Of a DNA stretch of 9,824 bases, positions 1 to 6,179 are shown piece after piece. The stretch spans positions 1 through 9,824 of the forward strand of contig SLAO01000183.1 in assembly GCA_007126835.1 (NCBI GenBank). The letters run 5' to 3'. The notes beneath the pieces are model-generated. The model was not told the DNA's origin. It saw only the letters and a program-made list of their open reading frames with translations, and made no database searches. Source of the DNA: Nitriliruptorales bacterium. GTDB taxonomy: Bacteria; Actinomycetota; Nitriliruptoria; Euzebyales; Egibacteraceae. The position numbers were made by a program, and so were the translations under genes. Numbering within the stretch: position 1 is the first letter of the stretch; every line of letters starts with the position of its first letter.

Positions 1-34
1 GTCGCTGGTGCTCCTCGAACTTGGGCGCGCTCAC
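1..34 (-). CDS. Start of a divergent gene, product unknown (partial)
   Basis: Reading the minus strand from base 34 gives GTG followed by ten open codons (MSAPKFEEHQR) that run off the window edge. The start is supported by a GGGGAG Shine-Dalgarno sequence at 42-47 (minus strand), seven bases upstream, and by a TAGGCT -10-like box at 72-77. The gene would be transcribed divergently from aroC, sharing a promoter region of about 80 bases. Eleven residues are too few to recognise a family, so no function is proposed. The reading could be chance, but a well-spaced ribosome site plus a -10 box makes a real gene start more likely than not. Confidence 0.5.
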   Translation of the reverse strand, partial: MSAPKFEEHQR

Positions 35-71
35 GACAGGGCTCCCCGCAACGGGTCGCTGGACGCCACCG

Positions 72-77
72 AGCCTA
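72..77 (-). promoter_or_regulatory. -10 box candidate for the divergent gene
   Basis: On the minus strand these bases read TAGGCT, which fits the TANNNT -10 pattern common in actinobacterial housekeeping promoters. It lies about 37 bases before the proposed GTG at 34, leaving a short leader that contains the GGGGAG ribosome site. I see no convincing -35 box. Confidence 0.35.
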
Positions 78-103
78 GACGACACCGGGCAGGCCGCCGG
101 CGG

Positions 104-109
104 TATGGT
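104..109 (+). promoter_or_regulatory. -10 box candidate for a leaderless aroC transcript
   Basis: TATGGT fits the TANNNT pattern and ends eight bases before the A of the aroC ATG at 117, so transcription would begin at or next to the start codon. There is no good Shine-Dalgarno sequence before 117, which agrees with a leaderless mRNA, a common form in actinobacteria. A weak -35-like ACGACA sits at 79-84 with a 19-base spacer. The placement is inferred from spacing alone. Confidence 0.4.
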
Positions 110-116
110 CTCGCGT

Positions 117-1301
117 ATGACCCTGCGCTACCTCACCGCCGGTGAATCCCACGGCCCCGCCCTGATGGGGATCCTCGAAGGGATGCCCGCCGGCGTGCCC
201 GTCGACCACAAGGCGCTCACCGACGAACTCGCTCGCCGACGCCTCGGGCACGGTCGCTCGCCTCGCATGTCGTTCGAAGTCGACCGCCTCGAGATCCTCG
301 CCGGCGTTCGTCACGGGGTGACGATGGGCTCGCCGGTGGGCCTGGTGATCCACAACACTGAGTGGCCCAAGTGGACGGAGGTCATGAGCGTCGAAGCCCC
401 CGAGCGTCCCCAAGCGGTGCGCGAGACCGGTCGAGGCCGCCCGCTGACCCGTCCGCGACCTGGCCACGCCGACCTGGTGGGCATGCAGAAGTACGGCTTC
501 GATGAGGTCCGCAACGTCCTCGAACGTGCCAGCGCCCGCGAGACGGCGATGCGGGTGGCCCTGGCCGCGGTCGCTCGGCGGCTGCTGACCGAGGTCGGTA
601 TTGACGTCGTCAGCCACGTCGTCGCGATCGGAGACGTCGCGGTGCCCGATGGCGCACCGGTGCCGGCGCCGCAGGATCGCGACGCCGTCGACGCCGACCC
701 GGTGCGCTGCTTTGACCCCGAGACCTCGCAGCGCATGCAGCAGGCGATCGACGCGGCCAAGGGTGACCGTGACACGCTGGGCGGCGTCGTCGAGGTCCGC
801 GCCGCCGGCGTCCCGCCTGGACTCGGCAGCCACGTGCACTGGGACCGCAAGCTCGACACCCGCCTGGCCGCGGCGCTCATGAGCGTCCAGGCGTTCAAGG
901 GCGTGGAGGTCGGCGAGGGATTCCGGTCCGCCGCGGCCCGCGGATCGCAGGCTCACGACGAGATCATCGCCGGCGCAGACGGCATCTCCCGGGCGACCGG
1001 GCGGTCTGGTGGGCTCGAGGGCGGGATGACCACCGGCGCGACACTGTGGGTGCGCGGGGCGATGAAGCCGATCTCGAGTCTGACCCAGCCGCTGCGCACC
1101 GTGGACGTCGAAACGGGCGAGCCGGCCGAGGCGATCACCCAGCGCTCCGACGTGTGCGCCGTGCCCCGCGCGGCGGTGGTCGCCGAGTCCGTCGTCGCGC
1201 TCGAGATCGCCAATGCCCTCCTGGAAAAAACCGGAGGAGACTCGCTCGCGGAGGTCCGCCGCAACCTCTCGGCCTACCTCCAAGGACTGGACCTGGTATG
1301 A
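117..1301 (+). CDS. aroC: Chorismate synthase
   Basis: Chorismate synthase performs the last shikimate-pathway step, converting 5-enolpyruvylshikimate-3-phosphate to chorismate in the cytoplasm with reduced FMN. The 394-residue product has full family length. Visible signatures are GESHG at 9-13, PGHADL at 116-120, ERASARET at 136-143, GGMTTG at 302-307 and QRSDVCAVPRA at 342-351. The conserved histidines are H12 and H118. I place the start at ATG 117 because MTLRYLTAGESHG matches the usual start of actinobacterial AroC; in-frame upstream starts at 21 and 105 would add residues with no family counterpart, and 105 falls inside the -10-like box. It is first in the aroC-aroK-aroB operon, with aroK beginning 16 bases after its stop. 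Confidence 0.97.
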   Translation: MTLRYLTAGESHGPALMGILEGMPAGVPVDHKALTDELARRRLGHGRSPRMSFEVDRLEILAGVRHGVTMGSPVGLVIHNTEWPKWTEVMSVEAPERPQAVRETGRGRPLTRPRPGHADLVGMQKYGFDEVRNVLERASARETAMRVALAAVARRLLTEVGIDVVSHVVAIGDVAVPDGAPVPAPQDRDAVDADPVRCFDPETSQRMQQAIDAAKGDRDTLGGVVEVRAAGVPPGLGSHVHWDRKLDTRLAAALMSVQAFKGVEVGEGFRSAAARGSQAHDEIIAGADGISRATGRSGGLEGGMTTGATLWVRGAMKPISSLTQPLRTVDVETGEPAEAITQRSDVCAVPRAAVVAESVVALEIANALLEKTGGDSLAEVRRNLSAYLQGLDLV

Positions 1302-1303
1302 CC

Positions 1304-1310
1304 GAGAGGG
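1304..1310 (+). promoter_or_regulatory. Ribosome-binding site fixing the aroK start
   Basis: GAGAGGG lies seven bases before GTG 1318. It favours GTG 1318 over the in-frame upstream ATG at 1213, which would lie inside aroC. The ATG at 1298, overlapping the aroC stop, opens only a seven-codon frame ending at 1321 and is not the aroK start. Confidence 0.7.
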
Positions 1311-1317
1311 CGCACCA

Positions 1318-1884
1318 GTGACCGACGACGCCGGACCGCAGCTCGACGCGCGCAACATCGCGCTGGTGGGGCCCATGGGGGTCGGCAAGAGCACGATCGC
1401 GCGCGTGCTGGCTGGCTGGCTGGGCCGCCAGTCGGTCGACACCGACGATCTAATCGTCCGAGCCACGGGCAAGTCGATCGCCAAGGTGTTCGCCACTGAC
1501 GGCGAGGCGGCCTTCCGCGCCCTGGAGGTCGACGCCATCCAGGCCGTGTGCGAGCGCGACCGGTTGGTCGTGTCGGTGGGCGGCGGCGCGGTGCTCGACT
1601 CGCGCAACGTCGCGCGCCTGCGGGCGAGCAGTACCGTCGTCCGGCTCGACTGCGAGCCGGCGGTGCTGGCGCGTCGAGTCGAGCACGGCCGACGTGCCCG
1701 CACCCGTCCACTGCTCAGCGGCGACGCGGACGTCGAGGCCACGCTGCGGCGGCTGCGCGACGAGCGGGAGGACGCCTACGCCTCGGCGGCGCACCTGACC
1801 GTGTCCACGGGTGATCGCCCCATCGAGGCCGTCGCCGCCGAGGTGCTGCGCGCACTCGAGGACCATGTGGCGGCGCAGCGATGA
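1318..1884 (+). CDS. aroK: Shikimate kinase
   Basis: Shikimate kinase phosphorylates the 3-hydroxyl of shikimate with ATP, the fifth step of the pathway. The 188-residue protein has typical length. It shows a Walker A P-loop GPMGVGKST at 18-26, the DTDD shikimate/Mg site at 41-44, F66-R67-x-x-E70, the glycine-rich SVGGGAV at 86-92, and the RTRPLL lid motif at 128-133 whose arginine closes over ATP. The start is GTG 1318, chosen from the GAGAGGG ribosome site and because the residues before the P-loop then match the family. The gene follows aroC by 16 bases and overlaps aroB by four (ATGA), so translation with aroB is probably coupled. Confidence 0.96.
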   Translation: MTDDAGPQLDARNIALVGPMGVGKSTIARVLAGWLGRQSVDTDDLIVRATGKSIAKVFATDGEAAFRALEVDAIQAVCERDRLVVSVGGGAVLDSRNVARLRASSTVVRLDCEPAVLARRVEHGRRARTRPLLSGDADVEATLRRLRDEREDAYASAAHLTVSTGDRPIEAVAAEVLRALEDHVAAQR

Positions 1885-3062
1885 CCACGACCGGTCCCGG
1901 GGGTTCTTCCGAGCCCGCCAACGAGGGCACGCCGGAGGTCTCGCTCGATCGCTCACCTCGGCCGCGGCGGAGCAGCGCGCCGCCGCCGATCTCGGTCGAG
2001 CTCGGTGAGCGCACCTACGAGGTCGTCGTCGGCCCTCACGCGCTCGACGACCTCGGTACTCGCCTGCCCGTGCCTTCCCAGGCCACCCGCGCCGCGCTGG
2101 TCACCAACCCCACGGTCGAGGCGCTGTACGGCGAGGTCGTCCGCACCGCGCTGTCCGAGCGCGGGCTCGAGGTCGACACGATCGAGGTGCCCGACGCCGA
2201 GGCCGCCAAGTCGCTCGAGACCCTCGGCGAGGTCTACCACCGGATGGCGGCGATCCCCCTGCGCCGCCAAGACCTCGTGGTTGCGCTGGGCGGCGGGGTC
2301 GTTGGCGACCTGGCCGGCTTCGCGGCTGCCACTTGGAACCGCGGGGTGGCCGTGGCGCAGATCCCCACGACCCTGCTGGCGCAGGTCGACTCGGCGGTCG
2401 GAGGCAAGACCGGCATCAACCTGCCCGAGGGCAAGAACCTCGTGGGGGCGTTCCACCAGCCCACCGTGGTCGTGGCCGACACGGGGATCCTGGCAACCCT
2501 ACCCGAGCGCGAACGCCGCGCCGGACTCGGTGAGGTCGCCAAGTACGGGTTCATCGCCGACCCGGTGGTGCTTGAGCTGCTCGAGTCCCGGCCCGACGCG
2601 GCGATCGCCGGCGACGCGGATGTCCTCACCGAGGTCGTGCGGCGCGGGGTCGCGGTCAAGGCGGAGATCGTGACCTCCGATGAGCGAGAGTCCGGCCGCC
2701 GCGCGCTGCTCAACTACGGCCACACGATCGGCCACGCGATCGAGGCGCTGACCGACTACGCGGTCTACCGCCACGGCGAAGCGGTCGCGCTGGGCATGGT
2801 CGCCGCCGCACGGCTGGGCGAGCGCATGGGCGTCAGCGAGGACGGTCTGGCCGACCGCACCGTCGCGCTGCTGGAGCGCCTCGGCCTGCCCGTGGGTGGG
2901 GTGCGCCTCGACCCCGCTGAGGTCCGCCAGGCGCTGACGCGCGATAAGAAGGCCCAGGCTGACGGGGTCCGGTTCGTGCTGTGCCGCACGCCCGGCGAAG
3001 CCTTCGTGGTCGAGGCGCCCTCACCCGGATTGCTCGACGAGGTGCTGCGCTCGCTGGCGTGA
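1881..3062 (+). CDS. aroB: 3-dehydroquinate synthase
   Basis: AroB closes DAHP to 3-dehydroquinate, the second shikimate step, using NAD and a divalent metal. The 393-residue protein carries the NAD-binding GGGVVGD at 137-143, the PTTLLAQVDSAVGGKTGIN segment at 162-180, and likely zinc ligands E218 (LGEVAKYG), H281 (NYGHTIGHAIE) and H298 (YRHGEAV). The conserved substrate-site RDKK is at 354-357. ATG 1881 overlaps the aroK stop. About 37 residues rich in Pro, Ser, Arg and Gly precede the usual family start (ISVELGERTYEVVVG). No in-frame ATG, GTG or TTG exists between 1881 and that point, so the tail is probably real and disordered. The gene ends the operon, followed by repeats and an oppositely oriented gene. 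Confidence 0.96.
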   Translation: MTTTGPGGSSEPANEGTPEVSLDRSPRPRRSSAPPPISVELGERTYEVVVGPHALDDLGTRLPVPSQATRAALVTNPTVEALYGEVVRTALSERGLEVDTIEVPDAEAAKSLETLGEVYHRMAAIPLRRQDLVVALGGGVVGDLAGFAAATWNRGVAVAQIPTTLLAQVDSAVGGKTGINLPEGKNLVGAFHQPTVVVADTGILATLPERERRAGLGEVAKYGFIADPVVLELLESRPDAAIAGDADVLTEVVRRGVAVKAEIVTSDERESGRRALLNYGHTIGHAIEALTDYAVYRHGEAVALGMVAAARLGERMGVSEDGLADRTVALLERLGLPVGGVRLDPAEVRQALTRDKKAQADGVRFVLCRTPGEAFVVEAPSPGLLDEVLRSLA

Positions 3063-3182
3063 GCGTGGCGGCGGTCTTTCGGCGTGCGCGTGGTGGCGGT
3101 CTGCCGACGTGAGGTTGGTGGAGTCCGCTGGCCTGCGCCTGGTGCAGTCGCCGGTGTGCGCCGGGTGCGGTCGCCGGCGTGC
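3063..3182 (+). repeat. Degenerate tandem repeat, five units of 23-25 bp
   Basis: Directly after the aroB stop, five successive units can be aligned: 3063-3087, 3088-3112, 3113-3136, 3137-3159 and 3160-3182. Each begins GCGTGG, GGTTGG, GCCTGG or GCCGGG, continues with a GGTGGCGGTC-like core and ends in CGGCGTGC or close to it. Neighbouring units are the most alike, as expected for an old array built by slippage. The array fills nearly all of the gap between the convergent aroB and GGDEF genes. I see no ORF or protein-binding motif in it. Confidence 0.65.
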
Positions 3183-3200
3183 GCGGCGAGCCGCGACCGC
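3167..3200. terminator. GC hairpin between convergent genes, possible terminator
   Basis: GCGGTCGC at 3167-3174 is the exact reverse complement of GCGACCGC at 3193-3200, giving an eight-pair stem with an 18-base loop. It lies just past the stops of aroB (plus) and the GGDEF gene (minus), where a two-way terminator would be expected. There is no T-tract on either strand, so intrinsic termination is uncertain. The left arm is part of the last repeat unit. Confidence 0.3.
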
Positions 3201-3203
3201 CGG

Positions 3204-5306
3204 TCACCTATCGCCGGGACGCGCCCACGTCGGCGGGGAGCTGTCGGCGACCTCGGTCCGCCCCTTGCCGGCCCGCTTGGCGAGGTACAACGCGGCGTCG
3301 GCTGCCCTGAACAGCGCGTCGCCGTGCCGACCGTCAGCCGGCGCGGCGGAGATCCCCACCGACAGCGTCGGCAGGGGGATCTCGGTCCGCGAACGCTGGA
3401 CTGCTGCCGCGGCCCGTTCGACCACCCCCTTGGCGGCGCTGCGGTCCGATCCCGGCATGACCAGCGCAAACTCGTCACCGCCGATCCGGTAGAGGGTGTC
3501 GGTGTGGCGCGCGCTGCGGGCAATCCGGTCGGTGACCAGTTGCAGCACCCGGTCGCCGACCGCGTGCCCGTGGGCGTCATTGACGATCTTGTAGTCGTCG
3601 ACGTCGATGATCGCCAGGGCGATCGGATCGGTGAGGTCGGCCAGATGCCAATCGAGCTCCTGCCAGAACACCCGGCGGTTCTTCAAGCCGGTCAGGCTGT
3701 CGCGCTCGGCGGCGTATCGGGCCTCCTCGTACAGCCGGGCGTTGCGCAACGCCAGGGCGGTCAGCTGCGTCAACTCACGCATGAAGGCGACGTCGCTGTT
3801 GCCGAAACGCTCGGGGTCGTCCGACCCTGCGACGAGCAGCACCCGCATGCCCCCGTCGGGAAGGTGGCCTGCGGTCAACAGCGAGCGGGTCTGAGGCAGA
3901 ACGATCTCGCGCAGGGCCGGCCAGTCCTCCACGGCGACGGTCAGGCCTCCTGCGGCGGCGATCCGGTCGAGCAGGTCGGCGATCATGCCTCGGCGCGGGA
4001 AGCTGCGAAATGGCAGCTCGAGCTGATGCTGGGCCACGTCGCCGAGGTCGCTGCGCAGCATCCGGACCTCGTCGTCGCCGACCTCGAAGACGGTGACGGT
4101 TCGACTGTGCGTTCGCTCGCGGACGGCGCGGGACACGCGCTCGAAGATGGCGTTGAAGTCGAACGACTCGGTCATCGCCTTCGCGAGCTCGTGGAGCTCG
4201 GTCACTCGCGCCGCGTGGTCGCGAGCGTCGGCGTGCAACCTCGCCTGGTGGATCGCCATCGCCGCCTGCCGGGCGATCTGGTGGATGAGACCCCGCTCGT
4301 CGACGGGGAAGCGGGCGTGGCGCCGGAAGGCGTCGACCGCCAGGACCCCCACTTGCTGGCCGCTGGCGATCAGGGGGTAGAGGGCGGCGCTGCGAGCTTC
4401 GAAGCGGGCGAACAGGTCCCGCTCACGTTCGCCCAGCTGCGAGCTCGCGAGGTCCTCGATCACCACCGGCGCGTCGCTGGCCAGCGCCGCGCTGACCGCC
4501 GGCGCGTCGGCCAGCGGGATCGGGTCGAGCGCCCGGAAGCGCTCCCACAGCGCATCGTCGTCGACGCCGAGGCTCATCCGACCCACGAGCAGGCCGTCCT
4601 CGATCAAAAAAATGCTGGCGCGGTCGCCCACCGAATGGGCACGGGCCGCCTCGCAGCACCGCTGCAGCACCTCGTCGAGTTCCAGGCTGGCTGACACGAC
4701 CTCGAGGACGTCGCGCAAGGTCTCCGACGCCGTCCGTTGACGCTCGGCGAGCTGATACAGCCGGGCGTTGAGCAGCACCGCCTGGGCCTGGTGCCCCAGC
4801 AACTCCAGCGCGTTGACGTCGTCGCCGTCGGGCAGTTGGCCAGATTGCGGCGCATCGACCGAGAGGTAGCCGAGGATGCGCCCGTGGCTGTCGCGCAGCA
4901 CCAGCAGCATCGCATGGTCCTGCGTCCAGGTGTTCTCTGTGGATTCAGCGGCCTCGGGGACCTCGTGCCGGTCGGGCAGCTGCCCCCACGACCGCGACTG
5001 GGGGGTCTCGTTGACGTCGATGAGGTAGCTCATCGCGCCCACGCGGAAGCGCTCTGCAACCAGTTCGTCCCACTGCGCCGCGTCGGTGGTCATGCCGATG
5101 CGGCGGTCGTCGATGCCGTGCGCGGCGATGCGCCGGCACTGGTCACCGTCGCGCAAGGTGACGCTGGCGACCTGGAAGTCGGTGACGTCGGGCACCGTCT
5201 CGGCGATGTGCTGCGCGACGGAGCTGACGTCGAGGTCGCCGGCGACGTCGGTGCTGACCTGCAGCAGGCGCGTGAGCCGATGGCTCCTCGCTGCCACGCC
5301 CTCCAT
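3204..5306 (-). CDS. Diguanylate cyclase with three GAF-like sensor regions
   Basis: The product probably makes cyclic di-GMP from two GTP. It has 700 residues and no membrane segment or signal peptide, so it should be cytoplasmic. Three GAF-like regions lie at about 10-185, 190-358 and 363-525, each ending in a helix of the type ALALRNARLYEEA. A complete GGDEF domain covers about 530-685: DSLTGLKNRR at 536-545, metal-binding IDVDDYK around D568 and D570, and an intact RIGGDEFAL at 607-615. An RxxD inhibitory site (R600, D603) sits five residues before GGDEF, so product inhibition is expected. No EAL or HD-GYP domain is present. ATG 5306 is chosen from the GGAGAGGGG site eight bases upstream; a GTG at 5387 would add 27 untypical residues. 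GAF ligands cannot be predicted. The gene is read against the flanking aro genes. Confidence 0.92.
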   Translation of the reverse strand: MEGVAARSHRLTRLLQVSTDVAGDLDVSSVAQHIAETVPDVTDFQVASVTLRDGDQCRRIAAHGIDDRRIGMTTDAAQWDELVAERFRVGAMSYLIDVNETPQSRSWGQLPDRHEVPEAAESTENTWTQDHAMLLVLRDSHGRILGYLSVDAPQSGQLPDGDDVNALELLGHQAQAVLLNARLYQLAERQRTASETLRDVLEVVSASLELDEVLQRCCEAARAHSVGDRASIFLIEDGLLVGRMSLGVDDDALWERFRALDPIPLADAPAVSAALASDAPVVIEDLASSQLGERERDLFARFEARSAALYPLIASGQQVGVLAVDAFRRHARFPVDERGLIHQIARQAAMAIHQARLHADARDHAARVTELHELAKAMTESFDFNAIFERVSRAVRERTHSRTVTVFEVGDDEVRMLRSDLGDVAQHQLELPFRSFPRRGMIADLLDRIAAAGGLTVAVEDWPALREIVLPQTRSLLTAGHLPDGGMRVLLVAGSDDPERFGNSDVAFMRELTQLTALALRNARLYEEARYAAERDSLTGLKNRRVFWQELDWHLADLTDPIALAIIDVDDYKIVNDAHGHAVGDRVLQLVTDRIARSARHTDTLYRIGGDEFALVMPGSDRSAAKGVVERAAAAVQRSRTEIPLPTLSVGISAAPADGRHGDALFRAADAALYLAKRAGKGRTEVADSSPPTWARPGDR

Positions 5307-5314
5307 CTGCCACA

Positions 5315-5323
5315 CCCCTCTCC
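5315..5323 (-). promoter_or_regulatory. Ribosome-binding site fixing the GGDEF gene start
   Basis: The minus strand reads GGAGAGGGG here, eight bases before ATG 5306. It is among the strongest Shine-Dalgarno sequences in the window and is the main reason for preferring 5306 over the longer frame from GTG 5387. Confidence 0.75.
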
Positions 5324-5326
5324 GGT

Positions 5327-5348
5327 ACCGGCACACGTGCCTGCCGGT
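5327..5348. promoter_or_regulatory. Inverted repeat just upstream of the GGDEF ribosome site
   Basis: ACCGGCA (5327-5333) and TGCCGGT (5342-5348) are perfect seven-base arms around an eight-base spacer, with a nested GGCAC/GTGCC pair. It could be an mRNA hairpin beside the ribosome site or an operator. In GC-rich DNA such a dyad can also arise by chance. Confidence 0.3.
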
Positions 5349-5375
5349 GGCTTCGCTGCGCATCCCGCTGCGCCG

Positions 5376-5390
5376 TGAGTGCTGCACTCA
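5376..5390. promoter_or_regulatory. 15-bp perfect palindrome, candidate operator
   Basis: TGAGTGCTGCACTCA has two perfect seven-base arms around a single central base. It lies about 70 bases upstream of the GGDEF ATG, in the gap between that gene and aroQ. Size and symmetry suit a dimeric DNA-binding regulator, and the sequence is less GC-rich than its surroundings. The regulator is unknown. Confidence 0.4.
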
Positions 5391-5451
5391 GCCCTTGGCC
5401 GCGGTGTCGGCCGTAGCTGTTCGTCTGAATGGCGCTGGGCGCTGCGCCGGC

Positions 5452-5478
5452 GTCGCTCTTGTCGCTCTTGTCGCTCTT
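5452..5478 (+). repeat. 9-bp microsatellite, three perfect copies
   Basis: GTCGCTCTT occurs three times head to tail (5452-5460, 5461-5469, 5470-5478) with no mismatch. It lies in the gene-free stretch between the GGDEF gene and aroQ, so copy number would alter spacing rather than protein sequence. Confidence 0.85.
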
Positions 5479-5498
5479 GATGGGCGGTCCCGCGCTGG

Positions 5499-5598
5499 GT
5501 TGGTGTTCCCGCTCTGCTGGTGCTCGGCTCTGGGTTGGTGTTCCCGCTCTAGTGATGATCGGTGTTGGTGTTCCCGCTCTGCGTTGGTGGATCCGCTC
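5499..5598 (+). repeat. 17-bp direct repeat, three perfect and two degenerate copies
   Basis: GTTGGTGTTCCCGCTCT is present without mismatch at 5499-5515, 5534-5550 and 5564-5580. A degenerate copy (GCTGGTGCTCGGCTCT) sits at 5516-5531 and another (GTTGGTGGATCCGCTC) at 5583-5598. Spacing between copies varies from 0 to 13 bases. With the 9-bp repeat just before it, this occupies much of the 441-base gap between the GGDEF gene and aroQ (5307-5747), where I find no convincing gene. It is not a CRISPR array: units are too short and spacers nearly absent. Confidence 0.8.
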
Positions 5599-5708
5599 AG
5601 TGCCGCCGCGCTGCTCAACGCCGTTCAGGGTGGCGGCTCGGACGCCGACGGTCGAGTGCGGCTGGCGGCGGCCCTGCCATCCTTCGTCGGCCGTCGGGTC
5701 GTCCCCAT

Positions 5709-5714
5709 TAGACT
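5709..5714 (+). promoter_or_regulatory. -10 box for aroQ
   Basis: TAGACT matches the actinobacterial TANNNT -10 element and lies 33 bases before the GTG of aroQ. Transcription would begin near 5721, giving a leader of about 27 bases that contains the GAGGAG ribosome site at 5735-5740. No clear -35 box is visible. This suggests aroQ-pepQ, and perhaps efp-nusB, are transcribed apart from aroC-aroK-aroB. Confidence 0.6.
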
Positions 5715-5747
5715 CGCACATCGCCGCGACCATCGAGGAGCAGACCT

Positions 5748-6179
5748 GTGCGCACATTGCTGGCGAACGGCCCGAATCTGTCCCAGCTGGGCACGCGCGA
5801 CCCGGGAGTCTACGGGACCGCGACCCTGGCCGACATCGAGCGTGCCGTAGGTGACGTCGTCGGCGACGTAGACGCGTTCCAAAGCGAGTACGAGGGCGCC
5901 CTCGTCGAGCGCTTGCACGCTGCACGCAGTGACGGCACCTCGGCGGTGATCCTCAACCCTGGGGCGCTGACGCACTACAGCTACGTGCTGCGCGACGCCG
6001 TGGAGATGCTCGATGTTCCCGTCGTCGAGGTCCACTTGTCGCAGGTGCACGCTCGCGAGCCGTTCCGGCACCACAGCGTGATCAGCGCCGTGGTCACCGC
6101 CACGATCTCGGGCGTCGGCCCGTACGGCTACCACCTGGCTGCGCTGGCCGCCCTGCAGTTGGCTGGGGAGCAACAATGA
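5748..6179 (+). CDS. aroQ: Type II 3-dehydroquinate dehydratase
   Basis: The enzyme dehydrates 3-dehydroquinate to 3-dehydroshikimate, the third shikimate step, by the type II mechanism; family members form dodecamers. The 143-residue length is normal. Compared with the well-studied mycobacterial enzyme, the active-site residues are all present: N10 (NGPN), R17, catalytic Y22 (VYG), N70 (ILNPGALTH), H76, H96 (VEVHLS), R103 (HARE) and R107. Less usual are Y77 after H76, where Thr is common, and Q99 where Asn is common. GTG 5748 is chosen from GAGGAG seven bases upstream and the match to the family start. It overlaps pepQ by four bases (ATGA). The rest of the aro operon lies beyond the inserted GGDEF gene. 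Confidence 0.95.
   Translation: MRTLLANGPNLSQLGTRDPGVYGTATLADIERAVGDVVGDVDAFQSEYEGALVERLHAARSDGTSAVILNPGALTHYSYVLRDAVEMLDVPVVEVHLSQVHAREPFRHHSVISAVVTATISGVGPYGYHLAALAALQLAGEQQ

Noticed and set aside
1298..1321. ATG overlapping the aroC stop as the aroK start
   Set aside because: It opens only seven codons in another frame; GTG 1318 has the ribosome site and the correct frame.
75..1742. 555-codon open frame on the minus strand across aroC and aroK
   Set aside because: It lies antisense to two certain genes, shows no recognisable domain, and long antisense frames are expected in GC-rich codon-biased DNA.
3084..4694. 536-codon open frame on the plus strand opposite the GGDEF gene
   Set aside because: It has a composition typical of an antisense shadow, no domain and no ribosome site; the minus-strand GGDEF protein explains the region.
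5376..5390. CIRCE heat-shock operator (HrcA)
   Set aside because: CIRCE has GCACTC on the left and GAGTGC on the right with nine bases between; here the order is reversed and the spacer is one base.
5452..5598. Possible CRISPR array
   Set aside because: Repeats are 9 and 17 bases with 0-13 bases between copies, unlike CRISPR repeats of about 28-37 bases with similar-sized spacers, and there are no cas genes.
5143..5925. 260-codon minus-strand frame across the GGDEF-aroQ gap
   Set aside because: It overlaps the start of both flanking genes and its middle is just the translated repeats (runs such as KSDKSDKSD and EREHQ); no family features.
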